DNA of 64,000 nucleotides from Microbacterium hibisci. Its GTDB lineage: Bacteria > Actinomycetota > Actinomycetes > Actinomycetales > Microbacteriaceae. Numbering within the stretch: position 1 is the stretch's first letter; the number at the start of each line of letters is the position of its first letter. The stretch covers positions 1-64,000 of the forward strand of contig NZ_JADIJC010000003.1 of NCBI RefSeq assembly GCF_015278255.1. Reading direction: 5' to 3'. The notes below the pieces were generated by a model that did no database searches, was not told where the DNA came from, and saw only the letters and a list, made by a program, of their open reading frames with translations. The translations under genes were made by a program, and so were the position numbers. Shown here one piece after another: positions 33,345 through 42,951 of the stretch.

Positions 33345-34910
33345 TCAGACCAGGCCTCCGTCGATGGACCGGCTGAACTCGGCGGGGTCCTCGGGAACGA
33401 GGACCGGCGTCTCGCGGTTGAGGCTCTCGCCGCGGAAGAACGGCTTCGAGCCCGGGAAGAGGAACCACAGCACCATCAGCACCACACCGAGCGCGAGTGA
33501 CCCGATGCCGAGAACGAACGTCCCGCCGATGCCGAGCAGCACCGTGTAGCCGTAGTCGACGTCGTACATGTCGATCGCGGACTGGATGAACGCGTAGGTC
33601 AGCATGAGCGCGCCCAGCAGCGGCAGGATGCCCCGGTAGAGCAGGTTGCGTCCCGACGTGAACAGGTCCTTGCGGAAGTACCACACGCAGGCGAAGCCGG
33701 TGATGGCGTAGTAGAACGCGATCGCGAGCCCGAGCGACAGGATCGAGTCCTGCAGGATGTTGTCGCTGATGAGGGTCATGCCGACGTAGTAGACGCTCGC
33801 GACGATGCCCATGACGATCGTGGAGAACGACGGCGTCTTGTACTGCGGGTGCACCGTCATGAAGCGTCGAGGGAGTGCCCGGTACGCCGCCATCGCGAGC
33901 GTGCCGCGCGCGGTCGGCAGGATCGTGGTCTGCGTCGACGAGACCGCCGAGATCAGGACGGCCACCACGAGCACCCAGCCGAACGGGCCGAGCAGTCCGT
34001 CCTTGATGGCGAGGAAGAAGTCGTCGGCGTTCGCCTCGTTGCCCAGGCCCGTGCCGTCCTCGCCGAGACCGGCGTACATCATGGCTGCCACCGTCACGCT
34101 GACGTAGGTGACGAGGAGGATCACGCAGGTCAGCAGCGCCGCGCGGCCGGGGATGCGCTTGGGATCCTTCGTCTCCTCGTTGAGGGCGAGGCATGTGTCC
34201 CAGCCCCAGTAGATGAACAGCGCGAGCAGCACCGCCTCGGTGAACCCGTGCCAGTCGGTGAATGCCACCGGGTTGAACCACGACCAGTCGAACGGCGTGG
34301 GGTTCGGGGCGGTGCCTGCGAAGAACTGCCACAGTGCGGCGATGACGAAGATCACCAGCGCGAGGTACTGGATGCCGAGCAAGATGTTCTGGATCCGCTC
34401 GCCGATCTCGACCCCGCGCCAGCTGACCCAGGTCATCGCGAGGATGAACACGACGCCGGTCGCGGTGACGAGCGGCACGTTGTCGGACAGCAGCGCATCC
34501 TCGGGACTGCCGACCACTCCGTCGACGAGCGCCCACAGGTAGATGCCGCCGATCTGCGCGAGATTGGCGAGCACGACCATGCCCGCGACCGCGACGCCCC
34601 AGCCGCCCATCCAGCCGACCCAGGGGCCGAAGGCCTTGGTGCCCCACGTGAATGTCGTGCCGCAGTCGGGGACGTCGTTGTTGAGCTCGCGGTAGGCGAA
34701 CGCGATGAACAGCATCGGGATGAACGCGATGACGAAGGCGATCGGCGCCTGGGCGCCGACGGCCAGCACCACCCATCCGAGCGTCGCGACGAGGGAGTAG
34801 ACCGGTGCGGTGGAGGCCAGGCCGATGACGGTCGAGCCCCATAGCCCGAGCGTCCTTGCTGCCAGCCCCTTGCCGTCCGGCCGTTGGAGGTCGATCGGGG
34901 AAGTAGCCAC
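33345..34910 (-). CDS. APC family amino acid permease
   Basis: A 521-residue permease with 12 or more helices of the amino acid-polyamine-organocation superfamily. The N-terminal TLGLWGSTVIGLASTAPVYSLVATLGWVV is the usual first unwound helix; FAYRELNNDVPDCGTTFTWGTKAFGPWVGWMGGW and WDTCLALNEETKDPKRIPGRAALL are family blocks. The substrate is uncertain (amino acid or amine). The GTG at 34908-34910 has TAGCGT six bases upstream, and that hexamer begins with the stop codon of the upstream EccC-like gene. Confidence 0.92.
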   Translation of the reverse strand: MATSPIDLQRPDGKGLAARTLGLWGSTVIGLASTAPVYSLVATLGWVVLAVGAQAPIAFVIAFIPMLFIAFAYRELNNDVPDCGTTFTWGTKAFGPWVGWMGGWGVAVAGMVVLANLAQIGGIYLWALVDGVVGSPEDALLSDNVPLVTATGVVFILAMTWVSWRGVEIGERIQNILLGIQYLALVIFVIAALWQFFAGTAPNPTPFDWSWFNPVAFTDWHGFTEAVLLALFIYWGWDTCLALNEETKDPKRIPGRAALLTCVILLVTYVSVTVAAMMYAGLGEDGTGLGNEANADDFFLAIKDGLLGPFGWVLVVAVLISAVSSTQTTILPTARGTLAMAAYRALPRRFMTVHPQYKTPSFSTIVMGIVASVYYVGMTLISDNILQDSILSLGLAIAFYYAITGFACVWYFRKDLFTSGRNLLYRGILPLLGALMLTYAFIQSAIDMYDVDYGYTVLLGIGGTFVLGIGSLALGVVLMVLWFLFPGSKPFFRGESLNRETPVLVPEDPAEFSRSIDGGLV

Positions 34911-34916
34911 AGAGCG

Positions 34917-34922
34917 ACGCTA
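34917..34922 (-). promoter_or_regulatory. -10 element (TAGCGT) for the permease, made from the upstream stop codon
   Basis: On the minus strand the TAG stop of the EccC-like gene (34920-34922) continues as TAGCGT, six bases before the permease GTG. Confidence 0.5.
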
Positions 34923-37900
34923 GGTGCCGGGGCGAGGGTCGGTCAACGCCTCGGCCCGACGGTTCGGCCGGACATCGGAGTCCGGGAGGACAATGCGGAC
35001 GGGGTCGGCTCCCGCCGAGACCAGCCAGGCGCGGGGTCGCGCGGGATCGCAGTAGGGCGGCACGCCGCGGAACCCCGCCAGCGCGCGGAGCTCCGCCGCA
35101 CAGCTCGTGTCGACGACCAGATCGTGGTCGCCGCGAAGGTCGGCCAGCAGACGCCAGTGCCGCTGCCAGTCGTCGGGTTCGCCCGTGACGACCGCCGGAC
35201 CCCCGGCGGCGGATGCCGGGTCGGCCACGTAGTCGTCGACCGCGAGCACGCGCGCGCCGTCGCCCTCCCACGCCGCGAGCGCCCGCCGGGCCCCGGGCGA
35301 TCTGCGTGCGATGAACCCGGTCACCCCGGCCCGCGGCGTCCACGGCCGCTCGGGTGTCCGCCCCTCGCCGCCGGCACCGGCGGAGCGACCGCCCGCCGCG
35401 GCGGGCGCGAGCGCGATCTGCACGCAGCGTCCGTCGAGCAGGCCTCGCCCGGCCGGCGCCGCGGAGTCGAACCCCGCGGCGTCTCCGCCGGCCGCCACGT
35501 GGTCCATACGGCTCGGGTATGGGAGCACGAGCCGGCGCGTGAAGAGCTCGGCGAGCCGCGACACCGGGCCGGTCATCCGGTGCGCTCCCCCGACCACAAG
35601 GACTCCCGCCGCTCCCGCGCGGCGCACGACTCCTTCGACACGCTCCAGGACGACATGCGCGTACTCGGGCGGCAGCCGCAGCGCCACCGCGTCGAGATCA
35701 TCGAAGAGCACCGCGGTCGCAGGCACCGGGAGCGACTCATGAAGAGCCGCGACGGCGTCCCACAGCCCCTCGGGATCGGCCGGCACGCGCACCGCGGCGC
35801 TGTGCGACTGCGCTTCCACGAGGTCGAGCGTGTTCGACACCCCTGATCCCGGCCCGCCGAGCACCAGCAGCGCACGATCCCGCGGTGCGATCCCGACCAC
35901 CGGCTGGCGCTGGCGCTCGGGCTCGTCGGCGACCCCGAGCAGGTACTCCCCCGGTCCCGCAGCGAACTCGCTCAACGCCGCGCGCGCTCGCAGCTCATCG
36001 ATGGTCACCCGCGACGGAAGGGCGGGCAGCCACGGGCGCACCGGTGCACGGTGTCCGGCGCGCAGCGCGGCCGCGGCCACATCGTCTGCGCTCGACAGTG
36101 CGATCCGCACGTGCTCGGGCGCCGCGTCCCCCGCCCGCCGCACCAGCGCGACGCCGCGACCGGCCGCTCCGCCCGGCAGGCGTGCGGCATCGTCCGTGCC
36201 GAGCAGCGCGCGGCTGTCGGCGGGGTCGGTCACGCGGAGGCTCACACGAAGGGGGCAATTGGCGAGGAGGTTGTCGCGGATCACACCTGCCGCCCGCTGT
36301 GTGCCGAGAATGAGGTGGATGCCGAGCGCGCGGCCGCGGGCGGCCACGTCGGCGAAGAGCGCATGGAGTTCGGGATGATCGGCCAGCAGCGCGGCGAACT
36401 CATCGACGACCACCACCAATCGTGGCAGGCGGACCCGGGGGTCGAGGATGTCGCGGGCGCCCGCGGCGGCGATGGCGGCTTCGCGCCGGCGCAGCTCCGC
36501 GCGGAGGCTGTCCATGGCCCGACGCGCACCGGATCCGTCGAGATCCGTGATGACGCCGGTCACGTGCGGAACGCCCGCAAGGCCGTCGAAGGCGGTGCCG
36601 CCCTTGAAATCGGCGAGGAGGAACGTCACATCGTCGGTCGAGCGGGTCGCGCACAGCGCCAGGATCCAGGTGATGAGCAGCTCGCTCTTGCCCGAGCCCG
36701 TGACGCCGGCGACCACGGCGTGCGGTCCGTCCGAGACCAGATCGACCAGGGCCGGCTGACCGTTCGCAACGCCGATCGCCGCCGGCAGTCCCCCGCTCAC
36801 CGAGGGGACCGCCGTGAGCAGCGGAGCGAGATCGATGGGCTCGCCGCCGTCCCGCATGAGCCCGAGGCTGCGCTCGGCTCGGTCAGAGAGTTCGGCCGCG
36901 ATCTCGTGCGCCTGCTCGCGCGAGACCGCTTCGACGCCGATCCTGCGGGACTCGCCCGCGTGCTCCACACGGGCGACGCCGGGCGAGGCCACCGTCAGCA
37001 CCGCCTCGCAGCGCGGCGGCACGGGCTCACCCGGCCGGCACCGGGCGATGACCACCTCGGCGTCGGAGGGAACGAGCTGGCCGGGCTCGAGGATCGCCAC
37101 GCCGATCCCCGCCCGCGCGTCGCGGTGAGGGAGGCCCTGCGCCCACTCCAGGCCGCGACCCAGCGGCCCGACGATGCGCAGCTCACCGGGCGGGTACGCC
37201 AGGCACAGCTGCAGCACGAGCGCCCGCTGCACGCCGCCGGCGAGCGTGTCACCGCCGACCACGGCGACGCCCGCCCTGAGCGGCACCGTCACCGGCGCCG
37301 CCGCGAGCCGAGCCGCCCGGCGACGGAGGTCGGCGGCATCCGGATCCCCCTCTCCTCCCGTGACGCGCACCGCGCTGGAACGATCGCCCTCGCCGACCGT
37401 GATCGACTCGGGGCGACCGCCGCGCCAGATGTCGCCGTCTTTCATGACCATGCGCAGCACGTCGGGATGCCGGGCCTGCAGCAGCACCCGTTCGGTGCGA
37501 TGGCGGGCGGCGACCGCAGCGGCGACGCGCTCGCGCGCATGTGCGGCGTCGGTGGCGGCTCGCCGGGCGTCGCGCTTCGCGCCGCGCCGGGCATCCAGCA
37601 CGGTCGCACCGGCGATGAGCGGGCCGAGCAGCGCGAACCACAGCGCGAACATCGAGCCGGTGACGAGCCAGAGGACGACCGCACCGACGACGGGCACGAT
37701 GGCGGCGACCAGTGGAAGCGGCGGCCGCGACGGCGGCACCCAGGCCGGCGGGAGCGTCAGCGGTTCGTCGTCGAGCCCCTCGGCGGCATCCAGCCCGACC
37801 GATGTGTCAGGCCGCACGGCGCGGTCGGGCCCGACCGCGGCATCGAGCCCCACAACGCGCCCCGCCGCGGCATCGAGCCCCGCCGCGCGGCGGCCCGCCC

Positions 37901-37988
37901 CGAGATCGAGCCCCGCGGCGCGGTCCGTTCCCGCGACAGCCGCGCGCGGAGCGGTGGGGCGGGCTGACAGGCGAGCGGTCGAACGCAT
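34920..37988 (-). CDS. EccC/FtsK-type membrane ATPase, orphan, with degenerate second ATPase domain
   Basis: A 1022-residue FtsK/SpoIIIE-family protein with EccC/EssC-like layout. The N-terminal ~75 residues are a degenerate repeat of GLDAAxG units; two helices follow (about 90-128), then a coiled, charged region, a complete ATPase domain with Walker A GVTGSGKSE (428-436), LLADFKGGTAF and Walker B RLVVVVDEFAAL (524-535), and a second ATPase domain where Walker A reads GGPGSGVSN (711-719, Lys replaced by Val) though an acidic FDDLD remains. The C-terminal ~170 residues are a further domain. EccC motors drive type VII secretion, but no WXG100, EccB, EccD or mycosin gene is in the window. ATG start; upstream on the same strand is a PP2C phosphatase. 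Confidence 0.82.
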   Translation of the reverse strand: MRSTARLSARPTAPRAAVAGTDRAAGLDLGAGRRAAGLDAAAGRVVGLDAAVGPDRAVRPDTSVGLDAAEGLDDEPLTLPPAWVPPSRPPLPLVAAIVPVVGAVVLWLVTGSMFALWFALLGPLIAGATVLDARRGAKRDARRAATDAAHARERVAAAVAARHRTERVLLQARHPDVLRMVMKDGDIWRGGRPESITVGEGDRSSAVRVTGGEGDPDAADLRRRAARLAAAPVTVPLRAGVAVVGGDTLAGGVQRALVLQLCLAYPPGELRIVGPLGRGLEWAQGLPHRDARAGIGVAILEPGQLVPSDAEVVIARCRPGEPVPPRCEAVLTVASPGVARVEHAGESRRIGVEAVSREQAHEIAAELSDRAERSLGLMRDGGEPIDLAPLLTAVPSVSGGLPAAIGVANGQPALVDLVSDGPHAVVAGVTGSGKSELLITWILALCATRSTDDVTFLLADFKGGTAFDGLAGVPHVTGVITDLDGSGARRAMDSLRAELRRREAAIAAAGARDILDPRVRLPRLVVVVDEFAALLADHPELHALFADVAARGRALGIHLILGTQRAAGVIRDNLLANCPLRVSLRVTDPADSRALLGTDDAARLPGGAAGRGVALVRRAGDAAPEHVRIALSSADDVAAAALRAGHRAPVRPWLPALPSRVTIDELRARAALSEFAAGPGEYLLGVADEPERQRQPVVGIAPRDRALLVLGGPGSGVSNTLDLVEAQSHSAAVRVPADPEGLWDAVAALHESLPVPATAVLFDDLDAVALRLPPEYAHVVLERVEGVVRRAGAAGVLVVGGAHRMTGPVSRLAELFTRRLVLPYPSRMDHVAAGGDAAGFDSAAPAGRGLLDGRCVQIALAPAAAGGRSAGAGGEGRTPERPWTPRAGVTGFIARRSPGARRALAAWEGDGARVLAVDDYVADPASAAGGPAVVTGEPDDWQRHWRLLADLRGDHDLVVDTSCAAELRALAGFRGVPPYCDPARPRAWLVSAGADPVRIVLPDSDVRPNRRAEALTDPRPGT

Positions 37989-38128
37989 GCGCCCAGTCCA
38001 GCGTCAGCGGCGACAAGCCCACACGCGCCGACGCGGATCCGTGGAAAGCCGACGCCACTCCCCCACCTGTGGAGGAAGCGGCCTCCGACGCGCGCCGGGC
38101 GGCCGCGCCGGGCGGCCGAGGCACCGGA

Positions 38129-38965
38129 TCAGTCCTCGTCGGTTGCTGCCTCGTCGGCCGCGGAATCCTCGTCGCTCGCGGCCTCGTCGGCCGACCCGGC
38201 CGGGCGTCCCACGTCCAGGACGATGATCGTGATGTTGTCGCGCCCGCCGTTCTCGAGCGCCGCCTCCATCATCGCGGAGGCCGCGTCGGCGGGATCGGCG
38301 TTCTCCTCGAGGAAGTGCCGGATGCCGTAGTCGGTGAGCTCCTTGGTGAGCCCGTCCGAGCAGATCACGAACCGGTCGCCCTGCGCCACATCCAGGCGGA
38401 CGTAGTCAGGCTTGACGCCCTCGCTGGGTCCGACCGCGCGCGTGATGACGTTTCCGTACGGGTGGTTCTCGGCCTCTTCGGGGCTCAGCCGGCCGGCGGC
38501 GACGAGCTCCTGCACGACCGAGTGGTCGGTCGTGACCTGCGCGATGGCGCCGTCGCGCACCAGATAGACGCGCGAATCGCCGATGTTGAGGGTGACCCAG
38601 TGCGCGGCATCCCCCGACGTGTCGAGGAAGACGCCGGTCACGGTCGTCCCCGTGCCGTCGTCGGTGGCCTCAGGGTGCGACGCGATGTCCTTGACGGCGC
38701 GCGCGAGCGCCTTCTCGATCGACTTGGGGTTGACGTGACCGCTGTCGGCGACGGCGCGCAGCCGGTCGATGGTGCTCGCGCTGGCGATCTCGCCGCCCAC
38801 ATGGCCGCCCATGCCGTCGGCGACGACGAACAGCGGATACGCGGCGAACACTGCGTCCTGGTTCACCTCGCGCCGGCGACCGGTGTCGGTGACCGCGGCC
38901 CACGAGAGTTCGAGCACGCCACCGGGGACCGGAACATCGATCGACTGGGTGGATACCTCGGGCAC
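38129..38965 (-). CDS. PP2C-family protein serine/threonine phosphatase
   Basis: A 278-residue PPM phosphatase that removes phosphate from Ser/Thr residues using two metal ions. Motifs in order: TDTGRRREVNQDAVF, FVVADGMGGHVGGE, the GDSRVYLVRDG strand, TTDHSVVQELVAAG, ICSDGLTKELTD and GGRDNITIIVLDVG. The domain is followed by an acidic repeat tail built from DEAA/TDED. No membrane helix is visible. The GTG at 38963-38965 has GGGGAGGAC upstream; a longer frame upstream overlaps the ABC transporter gene and is not coding. No PknB-type kinase is nearby; the 140-base gap to the EccC-like gene suggests possible cotranscription. Confidence 0.92.
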   Translation of the reverse strand: MPEVSTQSIDVPVPGGVLELSWAAVTDTGRRREVNQDAVFAAYPLFVVADGMGGHVGGEIASASTIDRLRAVADSGHVNPKSIEKALARAVKDIASHPEATDDGTGTTVTGVFLDTSGDAAHWVTLNIGDSRVYLVRDGAIAQVTTDHSVVQELVAAGRLSPEEAENHPYGNVITRAVGPSEGVKPDYVRLDVAQGDRFVICSDGLTKELTDYGIRHFLEENADPADAASAMMEAALENGGRDNITIIVLDVGRPAGSADEAASDEDSAADEAATDED

Positions 38966-39029
38966 GCCCTGTCCTCCCCGTCGGATGACGCCGGAGCCCT
39001 TCGCCCCCGCGTCCTCACATACTAGTGGG

Positions 39030-41075
39030 TCAGTCGACGGCGTCCTCCGACTCCGCGAGCGCTTCGACCACGATCTGCGCCGTCGTCGGCGGGGGTGCGA
39101 GCGGCACCGACGGCACCGGCACCGCCTCATCGTCGTCCACGGCGCCCTCGAACTGCGCGTTGTACAGACGCCAGTACGCGCCCTTGACCGCGAGCAGCTC
39201 GTCATGCGAGCCCTGCTCGACGATCGCGCCGTCCTCCATCACGAGGATGAGGTCGGCGTCGCGGATGGTCGACAGCCGGTGCGCGATGACGAAGGCCGTG
39301 CGATCCTCCCGCAGCCGCGACATCGCGCGCTGAATGAGCAGCTCGGTGCGCGTGTCGACCGACGACGTCGCCTCGTCGAGGATGAGGATGCGCGGATCGG
39401 CGAGGAAGGCCCGCGCGATCGTCACGAGCTGCCGCTCGCCGACGCTGAGGTTGCTCGCCTCGTCGTCGAGCATCGTGTCGTATCCGTCGGGCAGAGCGTG
39501 CACGAACCGGTCGACGTACGCGGCGGTGGCCGCGGCGACCAGCTCCTCGTCGGACGCGCCGGGGCGCCCGTAGGCGATGTTCTCCCGGATCGTCCCGGCG
39601 AACAGCCAGGTGTCCTGCAGCACCATGCCCGTGCGCGCCCGCAGGTCGTCCCGCGTCATGCGTCGCGTGTCGACGCCGTCGAGCGTGATCCGGCCGGCGT
39701 CGGCGTCGTAGAAGCGCATGATGAGATTCACCAGCGTCGTCTTGCCGGCGCCGGTCGGACCGACGATCGCCACTGTGCTGCCCGGCCGCGCCGCGAGCGT
39801 CAGCTCGTCGATCAGCGGCTTGTCGGCGACGTACCGGAACGAGACGTCCTCGAACTCGAGGCTGCTCGCCGAGTCGGGCGCGGTCTCGGCCGGGTCGTCG
39901 TCCGGCGTCTGCTCCTCCTCGTCGAGCAGCTCGAAGACGCGCTCGGCGCTCGCCACGCCCGACTGGAGCAGGTTCGCCATCGAGCCGAGCTGGCTGAGCG
40001 GTTGCGTGAACTGGCGCGAGTACTGGATGAAGGCCTGCACGTCGCCGATCGACATGAGCCCCGCCGCGACCTGCAGCCCGCCGACGACCGCGATCGCGAC
40101 GTAGACCAGGTTGCCGACGAACATCATGGCCGGCATGATCACGCCCGACAGGAACTGCGCGCCGAAGCTCGCCCGGTAGAGCTCGTCGTTCTCGGCGCGG
40201 AAGTCCGCCTCGACCTCGCGCTGGTGGCCGAACACCTTGACGACCGAGTGACCCGAGAACGTCTCCTCCACCCGCGCGTTCAAGACGCCCGTCGTCTTCC
40301 ACTGCTGCACGAAGAGCTTCTGCGAGCGCTTGGCCACGAGCACCGTGATGACGATCGTGAGCGGAATGGTCACGAGGGCGATGACCGCGAGCAGCGGCGA
40401 GATGAGGAACATCATCGTCAGCACGCCGATCACCGTCAGCAGCGAGATGACCACCTGCGACAGCGTCTGCTGCATGGTCTGCCCGATGTTGTCGACGTCG
40501 TTCGTCACGCGGCTGAGCAGCTCGCCCCGCTGCACGCGGTCGAAGTACGACAGGGGCAGGCGGTGCACCTTGTCTTCCACCTGCATGCGGAGGCGGTGCA
40601 TCGCCCGCTGCACGACGCCGTTGAGGATGCGCGCCTGCAGCCACCCGAAGATGCTCGCGAAGACATACACGGCCAGGACGAGCGCGAGGATGCGCGCGAG
40701 CTGCTCGAAGTCGATCCCGGCGCCGGGCACGAAGTCCATGGCCGCGATCATGTTCGCCTGGTCCTGGTTGCCCGAGGCGACGAGCTGGTCGACGACCTGC
40801 TGCTTGGTCATGCCCGGCGGCATCTGCAGGGAGAGGAAGCCCGCGAAGACGACGTTCGTGCCTTCGCCGAGCAGCTTCGGGCCGATCACCGAGAGGGTGA
40901 CCGACAGGATGCTGAATACGAGCACGACGATCAGCTGCGGCATGTCGGCGCGGAGCGTCGCCAGCAGGCGTCGCGCGCTCGGACCGAAGTTCTGCGCCTT
41001 CTCGCCGCCAGAGGCCTGCCCCATCGGGCCGCGCTGCATCGGCATCCGCTGCGCGCCGCGCGTCTGGCCGCTCAT
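39030..41075 (-). CDS. ABC transporter, fused permease/ATPase (second half of heterodimer)
   Basis: A 681-residue type IV ABC exporter half. An N-terminal basic tail is followed by six helices (about 50-380) and an ATPase with Walker A GPTGAGKTT, the signature LSVGERQ and Walker B ILILDEATSSVD, H-loop AHRLST. The extracellular loop between the first helices is long (QMPPGMTKQQVVDQLVASG...). The acidic C-terminal tail is extra. Likely exports drugs or lipids together with the gene upstream, whose stop codon overlaps this ATG (ATGA at 41072-41075). Both nucleotide sites keep the catalytic Glu. Confidence 0.94.
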   Translation of the reverse strand: MSGQTRGAQRMPMQRGPMGQASGGEKAQNFGPSARRLLATLRADMPQLIVVLVFSILSVTLSVIGPKLLGEGTNVVFAGFLSLQMPPGMTKQQVVDQLVASGNQDQANMIAAMDFVPGAGIDFEQLARILALVLAVYVFASIFGWLQARILNGVVQRAMHRLRMQVEDKVHRLPLSYFDRVQRGELLSRVTNDVDNIGQTMQQTLSQVVISLLTVIGVLTMMFLISPLLAVIALVTIPLTIVITVLVAKRSQKLFVQQWKTTGVLNARVEETFSGHSVVKVFGHQREVEADFRAENDELYRASFGAQFLSGVIMPAMMFVGNLVYVAIAVVGGLQVAAGLMSIGDVQAFIQYSRQFTQPLSQLGSMANLLQSGVASAERVFELLDEEEQTPDDDPAETAPDSASSLEFEDVSFRYVADKPLIDELTLAARPGSTVAIVGPTGAGKTTLVNLIMRFYDADAGRITLDGVDTRRMTRDDLRARTGMVLQDTWLFAGTIRENIAYGRPGASDEELVAAATAAYVDRFVHALPDGYDTMLDDEASNLSVGERQLVTIARAFLADPRILILDEATSSVDTRTELLIQRAMSRLREDRTAFVIAHRLSTIRDADLILVMEDGAIVEQGSHDELLAVKGAYWRLYNAQFEGAVDDDEAVPVPSVPLAPPPTTAQIVVEALAESEDAVD

Positions 41076-42805
41076 GCCGCCGCCTCCGCTGCGAGCTGCG
41101 ACTCGACGATCTCGCGATACGTCTCGCACGTGTCGACCAGGTCGTCATGCCGACCGATCCCGACGACGCGGCCGTGGTCGATCACGACGATCTGATCGGC
41201 GTGCTGGATGGTCGAGACCCGCTGCGCGACGACGAGTCGCGTCGCGTCGGGCAGGTGCGTGTCGAGTGCGCGGCGGAGCGCGGCATCCGTCCGCAGATCC
41301 AGCGCCGAGAACGAGTCGTCGAAGATGTAGACCTCAGGGCGCTTGACGAGCGCACGGGCGATCGCCATCCGCTGACGCTGGCCGCCCGAGAGGTTCGTGC
41401 CGCCCTGGGAGATGGGCGCGTCGAGTGCCTCCGGCAGGGCGCGGACGAAGTCCGCCGCCTGCGCGAGCTCGAGCGCCTGCCACAGCTGTTCGTCGGTGGC
41501 GTCGTGGTCGCCGTAGCGGAGATTGGACGCGATCGTGCCCGAGAAGAGGAACGCGCGCTGCGGCACGAGCCCGACCCGTGTCCACAGCTCGTCGGGATCG
41601 TAGTCGCGCACGTCGACGCCGTCGACGCGCACGCTTCCGGCCGTCACGTCGAACAGCCGCGGCACCAGGCTCACGAGGGTCGTCTTGCCCGACCCCGTCG
41701 AGCCGATCACCGCCGTCGTGGTGCCCGGCTCGACCGCGAACGTCAGGTCGTGGAGCACGGCCTCCTCGGCGCCGGGGTACGCGAAGTCGACGTGGTCGAA
41801 CTCGATGCGCCCGGCAGGGGCCGGAGCGGATGCCGCAGCCCGCGGTGCCGACACCGACGGCGCCGTCTCGAGCACCTCGCCGATGCGGTTCGCACAGACC
41901 GCGGCCCGCGGGATCATCACGAACATGAAGGTCGCCATCATGACGCCCATGAGGATCTGCATGAGGTAGGTGAGGAAGGCGAAGAGCGTGCCGATCTGCA
42001 CGCCGTTCTCCTGCACCTGGAACGCGCCGAACCAGATGACCGCGACGCTCGAGACGTTCATGACGAGCATGACCGCCGGGAACATCAGCGCCATCAGGTT
42101 GCCGGCGCGCAGCGCGGTGTCTTTGACGTCGTCGCTCGCCGTCTCGAAGCGTGCCCGTTCATGGCGCTCGCGCACGAACGCGCGCACGACGCGGATTCCG
42201 GTCAGCTGCTCGCGCATGATCTGGTTCACGCGGTCGATGCGCGCCTGCATCTGGGTGAAGGCCGGCACCATGCGCCACACGATCAGTCCGACGATGACGA
42301 GGAGCACCGGGATCGAGACCGCCATCAGCCACGAGAGCCCGGCGTCCTGGCTGACGGCCATGATGACGCCGCCGATCGCCAGCATCGGAGCCGAGATCAT
42401 CAGCGTCGCCGACACCTGCACCAGCATCTGCACCTGCTGCACGTCGTTGGTGTTGCGGGTGATGAGCGACGGTGCGCCGAACTGGCCGACCTCGCGCTGC
42501 GAGAACGCCACCACGCGGTGGAAGAGATCGCCGCGCAGGTCGCGGCCCATCCCCATCGCGAGCCGCGAGCCGAAGTAGACCGCGACGATCGCGCAGACGA
42601 CCTGCACCAGGCTCACGATCAGCATCACGCCGCCGGTGGACCAGATGTACGGGATGTGGCCGGTGACGACCCCGTTGTCGATGATGTCGGCGTTCAGCGT
42701 CGGCAGCCACAGCGACGCGATCGACTGTGCGAGCTGGAAGACGACGACGGCGACGATGAGGGGCCAGGCGGGTCGGAGATAGCGCACCAGGAGCTTGCCG
42801 AGCAC
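41072..42805 (-). CDS. ABC transporter, fused permease/ATPase (first half of heterodimer)
   Basis: A 577-residue ABC exporter half: six helices in the first ~320 residues (opening MLGKLLVRYLRPAWPLIVAVV), then an ATPase with Walker A GSTGSGKTT, signature LSGGQRQRMAIARAL and Walker B VYIFDDSFSALD. The residue after Walker B is Ser rather than the catalytic Glu (DDSF), so this half probably forms the degenerate site of an asymmetric heterodimer with its partner. ATG start with AAAGGACC upstream. The pair is translationally coupled. Confidence 0.94.
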   Translation of the reverse strand: MLGKLLVRYLRPAWPLIVAVVVFQLAQSIASLWLPTLNADIIDNGVVTGHIPYIWSTGGVMLIVSLVQVVCAIVAVYFGSRLAMGMGRDLRGDLFHRVVAFSQREVGQFGAPSLITRNTNDVQQVQMLVQVSATLMISAPMLAIGGVIMAVSQDAGLSWLMAVSIPVLLVIVGLIVWRMVPAFTQMQARIDRVNQIMREQLTGIRVVRAFVRERHERARFETASDDVKDTALRAGNLMALMFPAVMLVMNVSSVAVIWFGAFQVQENGVQIGTLFAFLTYLMQILMGVMMATFMFVMIPRAAVCANRIGEVLETAPSVSAPRAAASAPAPAGRIEFDHVDFAYPGAEEAVLHDLTFAVEPGTTTAVIGSTGSGKTTLVSLVPRLFDVTAGSVRVDGVDVRDYDPDELWTRVGLVPQRAFLFSGTIASNLRYGDHDATDEQLWQALELAQAADFVRALPEALDAPISQGGTNLSGGQRQRMAIARALVKRPEVYIFDDSFSALDLRTDAALRRALDTHLPDATRLVVAQRVSTIQHADQIVVIDHGRVVGIGRHDDLVDTCETYREIVESQLAAEAAA

Positions 42806-42951
42806 GGCGGTCCTTTCGAGCGCGGAGACCTCCGCTCCCGCGGACCGCGCACGGATAGCGACGCTACGCCTGCACGCGTCCCACCGACAAGCCGCACCCT
42901 ACGCCGTCGGCGAACTCGCCCGAGCGAGCGTCCGGGCCCGCCCGAGCAGCG

